From NCBI GenBank assembly GCA_964485695.1, contig CAZAKZ010000001.1:57521-121520 (forward strand): DNA of 64,000 nucleotides, given 5' to 3'. Both the position numbers and the translations under genes were made by a program. This stretch comes from CAZAKZ01 sp964485695. GTDB taxonomy: Bacteria > Planctomycetota > JAFGQW01. A model generated the notes under the pieces. It did not search any database. It saw only the letters and a list, made by a program, of their open reading frames with translations, and had not been told where the DNA came from. The number at the start of each line of letters is the position of its first letter. Positions within the stretch are counted from its first letter, which is position 1. This document shows, in pieces, positions 60,535 through 64,000 of the stretch.

Positions 60535-61635
60535 ATGAATCGGTCCATGCTGTTCACGGTTGGGATTCTGGCCGTTTTCGGAGTTTTTGTCCTGATCAGC
60601 ATCCTCAAGGATGACGGGAACAACACCGGAAGCAACGTAACAGGTTCCAATACGCCACAACCCGCCGGGGAGAGCCCGAACTCGGCCGGGCATCCGGGTT
60701 CGCCTGCCTCGACCTCGAATCCTGGCGCGTCGAAGAGATCCGCGGCGGCCGATTCCGGTTCAAACGTGGGGCCTAACAAGGAGCTTTGTATTCCCGGGAC
60801 GGAAGAGGATCAAAAAGTAAAAACTGAGGGAAAAACAGGGGGAAAAGCAACAAAACAGGGGAAGGAGGGGGTGCGACTCGAGGCCCCTCCTGAGGCAGCA
60901 CCCGCGTGGAAGGCCAGCCTGGATCTTTGCTCCAAGAGAATCGAGGCCGGTGAGGTGGGACCGGCCCTGAGAGAACTGGGCTACAAGTACAGGCAGAACA
61001 AGAGCCCGGATGCCCGGACCTACTGGCGTGGTCCGCTAATCCGATGGGCGGCCGAGTATCTCTTGACCCCCTCGAAGAAATCGGGGATGTACTCCCTTCA
61101 CGTCATCAAACCAGGGGATTCTCTGGTGAGGGTGGCCAGAGGATTGAAGAGGGAGAAGAAGATCATCGTGGATCCGTCCTTCCTCCAGGAGGTGAACGGA
61201 ATCCGTGATCCCAGGCGGATGCAGGAGGGCGACCGGATCTGGTTGCCCAACGTCAATCCCCTCATGGAGGTGCGGTTGAAGGAGTGCCGGCTTGACCATT
61301 ACCTCGGGGATTGTTTGCTAGCCAGCTACCCGGTGGGAGTCGGGAAGGACGGGAAGACGCCGCTGGTTGAGTTCACCGTGAAAGCCAAGCTGGAAAAGCC
61401 GGACTGGACCATCGATGGCAAGATCATCCCGTACGGGGACGAAAAAAACGAGCTGGGTGAACGCTGGATCGGATTTCATCATGAATCCTGGCGGGGATTC
61501 GGCATTCACGGCACCAATAACGAGGCCACGGTGGGCCGGGATATTTCCCGCGGGTGCATCCGGATGAAGAACATGGACGTCATCCAGGTCTTTAACCGGG
61601 TTCCCAAGGGCATGGTGGTGAAGATCCGGCCCTAG
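60535..61635 (+). CDS. LysM-containing L,D-transpeptidase (YkuD family)
   Basis: 366 aa. One membrane helix (about 6-24) anchors it; then a long Ser/Gly/Asn/Lys-rich linker, a helical part (120-180), a LysM domain (187-238, HVIKPGDSLVRVARG ... GDRIWLP) and a YkuD catalytic domain (245-365). The active site shows His325 (HGTNN) and Cys341 (SRGCIRM). It should make 3-3 peptidoglycan cross-links or attach proteins to the wall, so this organism probably has peptidoglycan. It has its own G-rich leader. Confidence 0.9.
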   Translation: MNRSMLFTVGILAVFGVFVLISILKDDGNNTGSNVTGSNTPQPAGESPNSAGHPGSPASTSNPGASKRSAAADSGSNVGPNKELCIPGTEEDQKVKTEGKTGGKATKQGKEGVRLEAPPEAAPAWKASLDLCSKRIEAGEVGPALRELGYKYRQNKSPDARTYWRGPLIRWAAEYLLTPSKKSGMYSLHVIKPGDSLVRVARGLKREKKIIVDPSFLQEVNGIRDPRRMQEGDRIWLPNVNPLMEVRLKECRLDHYLGDCLLASYPVGVGKDGKTPLVEFTVKAKLEKPDWTIDGKIIPYGDEKNELGERWIGFHHESWRGFGIHGTNNEATVGRDISRGCIRMKNMDVIQVFNRVPKGMVVKIRP

Positions 61636-61641
61636 CCTGGG

Positions 61642-61684
61642 TGTCATATATCTGGATGTCATTGTCCGGATGCCACAGTCCGGA
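61642..61684. repeat. Three 14-15-bp imperfect tandem units after the L,D-transpeptidase gene
   Basis: TGTCATATATCTGGA, TGTCATTGTCCGGA and TGCCACAGTCCGGA, directly after the stop codon and before the PilZ gene. Confidence 0.75.
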
Positions 61685-61730
61685 TTACGTTGGAACCGGC
61701 CCTTGCGGTGCAAGGTGGGAGTCAGAGCAC

Positions 61731-62108
61731 GTGTCAAACGATGATCGCAGGGTGTATCCCCGGCTGGACCTGTCGGTGCCTCTTTCCGTGCAAAAGATCG
61801 ATGTCCAGAGTGAACGGGAGTCACCGCCCCTGACCACCATGACAGCCAATATCAGCGCCGGGGGGGTCTACTTCAACACGCTCCAGGGGGAGGATTTCAA
61901 GCCGGGTATGCGGGTCGAGTTGAAGATTTCCATGCCCCACCATTCCGTCCCGGTGCACAAGATGGCCAGCTTCTCTCTGGTGGGGAAAGGGACCGTCTTA
62001 CGCATCGATTCTCCCCTCGAACCCGGGGAACTGGAAGAGGAGATTCTGAGCGGCGTGGCGGTGCAATTCGATGAATCGCTCCGGTTCGAGAACTTCCAGC
62101 TGGTTTAA
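61731..62108 (+). CDS. PilZ-domain protein (cyclic-di-GMP receptor)
   Basis: 125 aa from GTG 61731 with GGGAG upstream; a longer frame from 61641 runs through the repeat. The c-di-GMP-binding motifs are present: R-x-x-x-R (Arg7 to Arg11, RVYPR) and N-I-S-A-G-G (40-45). The rest is a six-strand barrel (VYFNTL, VELKISM, GVAVQFDE). It is a stand-alone PilZ domain, so it probably passes a c-di-GMP signal to a partner, possibly the pilus-like or wall genes. It is followed by the convergent nnrE. Confidence 0.88.
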   Translation: MSNDDRRVYPRLDLSVPLSVQKIDVQSERESPPLTTMTANISAGGVYFNTLQGEDFKPGMRVELKISMPHHSVPVHKMASFSLVGKGTVLRIDSPLEPGELEEEILSGVAVQFDESLRFENFQLV

Positions 62109-62142
62109 CTAGGGCATTACCTGGATCAAACCTGAAGGCCCC

Positions 62143-62835
62143 CTACCTTTGCCCCACATCCGGCCGATCCGGTCCGGCAGGGGGGATGGAAATGTCCGCC
62201 ACCACCACCGTGCCGGTATGAGCGGGCCCCTGTCCTTGAATGAAGCCGACCTTGGCTCTGTCAAAAGTGATCGTCCGATCCGCTATTACGGCCACCCCGG
62301 GTACATCGCCGGAATTGCAGTCCAGACCCGAAGGAATATCTACGGCCAGGACCTGGATTCCGGTGGCTCGAATCTCGTTGATCTCGCGAATCACTGCGTC
62401 GGCCGGGCTGCGCGGCGCTCCCTGGAGACCCGTTCCGAACAGGCCGTCAATGATGAGAGAGACCTCCGAGGTCAGGCCGGCAAGAGTCCCGCCGACCAGG
62501 GGGGCGATGTCCAGCCGGAGGTTTCGAAGGATCTCGAGGTGAATCCGGGCATCCGAGCCCTCAGGGTATTGGTCGAGGGCACCCAGGACCCGGGTCTTGA
62601 CCGCGTAGCCGCGACTCCAAAGATGGCGAGCCGCAACAAAGCCGTCCCCGCCGTTGTTTCCCTTGCCGGCAAGGATCAGGATCGAGCCGGATTTCGAGTC
62701 GGGAACCATCCTCGACGCTTCCTCAGCCACCCCACGGCCGGCGTTTTCCATCAGGACGGTACCTGGAATTCCAAGGGTGTGGATCGCCCATCGGTCGAGA
62801 GCCACCATCTCTTCCCGTTTGACAGGATGGATCAT
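62143..62835 (-). CDS. nnrE: NAD(P)H-hydrate epimerase
   Basis: 230 aa from ATG 62835. It repairs damaged NAD(P)H by interconverting the R and S hydrates. The YjeF-N fold signature is clear: GIPGTVLMENAGRGVAEEA, LAGKGNNGGDGFVAARHL, IIDGLFGTGL, VDIPSGLDCNSG and DRTITFDRAKVGF. The C-terminal ADP-dependent dehydratase domain that is often fused is missing, so the dehydratase must be separate. It is divergent from the rrn operon. Confidence 0.93.
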   Translation of the reverse strand: MIHPVKREEMVALDRWAIHTLGIPGTVLMENAGRGVAEEASRMVPDSKSGSILILAGKGNNGGDGFVAARHLWSRGYAVKTRVLGALDQYPEGSDARIHLEILRNLRLDIAPLVGGTLAGLTSEVSLIIDGLFGTGLQGAPRSPADAVIREINEIRATGIQVLAVDIPSGLDCNSGDVPGVAVIADRTITFDRAKVGFIQGQGPAHTGTVVVADISIPPAGPDRPDVGQR

Positions 62836-62968
62836 GTGTTTTTTTCTCAAAAACTGATTGAGATCGGCCAGGCCAGGGCTAAAGTTTGCCTCGCTTGTGA
62901 ACCGTATATATTGAAAACATAGCGGGTAACAGCACGAAGAGGGCGGTCAAAAAAAAATCGAGATCGTC

Positions 62969-62996
62969 TTGCACAAGATCGATTCATTGCTATAAT
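62969..62996 (+). promoter_or_regulatory. rRNA operon promoter
   Basis: TTGCAC (62969-62974), a 16-bp spacer and a perfect TATAAT (62991-62996). An A-tract at 62949-62957 just upstream may act as an UP element. It lies about 260 bp before the 16S gene, leaving room for the processed leader. Confidence 0.7.
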
Positions 62997-63002
62997 TCGT
63001 CT

Positions 63003-63257
63003 CGTATACGGGAATGATCCCGCCATACATAACTCTCGACGGTACCTGGAGTTACGGAGATCGAGAGTTTTCTGAATCGCGTATGAGGCGTTTCAGCCTG
63101 AACTCCTTTGTTCTTTGATAAGTGAACAGTCGGTTTGCGTGAGAATGTGGTTGAGGGCTTCGACCCTCGTGCTCCGGCTTCGGCCGGGGCATAGAAAGAC
63201 AATCCTTCGATCACATCATCCGGTTCTTTGAGAGCCGAGGATGCGATACCATAACTC
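63003..63257 (+). promoter_or_regulatory. rRNA leader with stem-loops and two boxA-like elements
   Basis: CGGGA/TCCCG forms a small hairpin near 63009-63022. AACTCTCGA (63031-63039) pairs perfectly with TCGAGAGTT (63061-63069). TGTTCTTTGATA (63109-63120) and GGTTCTTTGAG (63222-63232) resemble the boxA antitermination site. This suggests Nus-factor antitermination and RNase processing; both are inference. Confidence 0.5.
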
Positions 63258-64000
63258 TAAGTGAAGGGTTTGATCCTGGCTCAGAACGAACGCTGGCGGC
63301 GTGGATTAGGCATGCAAGTCGCACGAGAAAGTTTCCTTCGGGAAGCGAGTAAAGTGGCGAAAGGGTGAGTAATGCGTGGATAACCTACCCTCGAGATCGG
63401 GACAACAGTTCGAAAGGGCTGCTAATACCGGATACCACTCTGGATGCTGCGGCATCCTCTGTGAAAGGTGGGGACCTTCGGGCCTGCCGCTCGAGGAGGG
63501 GTCTACGTCCTATTAGCTTGTTGGTGGGGTAATGGCCTACCAAGGTGACGATGGGTAGCCGGCCTGAGAGGGTGTCCGGCCACACTGGGACTGAGACACT
63601 GCCCAGACTCCTACGGGAGGCTGCAGTCGAGAATAATCCGCAATGGGCGAAAGCCTGACGGTGCGACGCCGCGTGGACGACGAAGGCCTTCGGGTTGTAA
63701 AGTCCTTTCGCGCAGGATGAAAAGCTGGGTGTAAATAGCACTCTGCCTGACGTTACTGTGTAAAGAAGCTCCGGCTAACTTCGTGCCAGCAGCCGCGGTA
63801 AGACGAAGGGAGCGAGCGTTGTTCGGAATCACTGGGCATAAAGGGCACGCAGGCGGCCTTGTAAGTCGAATGTGAAAGCCCCTGGCTCAACCAGGGAATT
63901 GCATCCGAAACTGCTTGGCTTGAGCTCGGGAGGGGAGAGTGGAACTCCTAGTGTAGCGGTGAAATGCGTAGATATTAGGAGGAACGCCGGTGGCGAAAGC
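63258..64000 (+). rRNA. rrs: 16S ribosomal RNA, 5' part (runs off the right edge)
   Basis: The 5' end is placed by AGGGTTTGATCCTGGCTCAG (E. coli position 8 = 63265), and the 530 loop GTGCCAGCAGCCGCGGTAA starts at 63783. The last bases, GAACGCCGGTGGCGAAAGC, are near E. coli 730. The 27F primer site has one mismatch (AGGGTT for AGAGTT) and the EUB338 target reads GGAGGCTGC for GGAGGCAGC. The following GTCGAGAATAATCCGCAATGGGCGAAAGCC resembles Planctomycetota. Confidence 0.97.

Noticed and set aside
61681..61700. Sigma54 -24/-12 promoter before the PilZ gene
   Set aside because: TTGGAACCGGCCCTTGC has 11 instead of 10 bases between GG and GC and overlaps a repeat; not convincing.

Overview
This is a GC-rich bacterial chromosome segment. 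The right end holds the first ~743 nt of a 16S rRNA gene. It has a GGCTGCAGTCGAGAAT block after the EUB338 region and an AAAGGGCACGCAGGCGG block. These features, together with the exbB-exbD-exbD / FHA / pseudopilin / TPR gene style, suggest Planctomycetota or a near relative. That placement is inference from partial 16S and gene style, not a tree.

Layout. (1) 1-14275, minus strand: an operon-like array of envelope genes, in transcription order a secretin lipoprotein, two long periplasmic TPR proteins, ExbB/TolQ, two ExbD/TolR, a lipoprotein carrying only the ExbD periplasmic domain, a sulfatase-like protein with a TPR tail, and a second paralogous secretin lipoprotein that runs off the left edge. 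Both secretins have convincing sigma70-type promoters about 330-390 nt upstream, so both have unusually long leaders. (2) 14912-16626, minus: family-4 uracil-DNA glycosylase and a DHH/NrnA-like phosphoesterase. (3) 16914-42573, plus: a GAF/FHA sigma54 activator, a membrane-spanning double-FHA protein, then a type II secretion / type IV pilus-like assembly set. The set comprises a fused PilM-PilN (GspL-like) protein, a PilO/GspM-like protein, a TPR protein with a jelly-roll tail, and pseudopilins G, H (with an inserted LamG-like domain), K (1757 aa), J and I. It is followed by a secreted Cys4/Gly-rich protein, a 59-aa membrane peptide, a parvulin-like lipoprotein, ScpB and a PpiD-like chaperone. 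No GspE, GspF or prepilin peptidase is present, so the motor and peptidase must lie elsewhere. (4) 42604-45374: yidD-rnpA and two lipoproteins. (5) 45461-57069, minus: an ATP synthase operon (atpZ-like, atpI-like, B, E, F, H, A, G, D; no atpC) running into hslV-hslU-ndk-rqcH. (6) 57268-62835: aspS with non-discriminating signature residues, rpmI-rplT, an L,D-transpeptidase, a PilZ protein and nnrE. (7) 62969 onward: rrn promoter, structured leader and 16S.

The most interesting material is the pair of envelope gene sets in (1) and (3). Taken together they look like a split, heavily elaborated secretion/pilus machine: outer-membrane secretins plus an ExbBD motor on one strand, inner-membrane platform and enlarged pseudotip on the other, with FHA/sigma54 signalling genes between. 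A second window-wide signal is a scatter of short (9-15 bp) imperfect tandem arrays in intergenic gaps, signal peptides and linkers.
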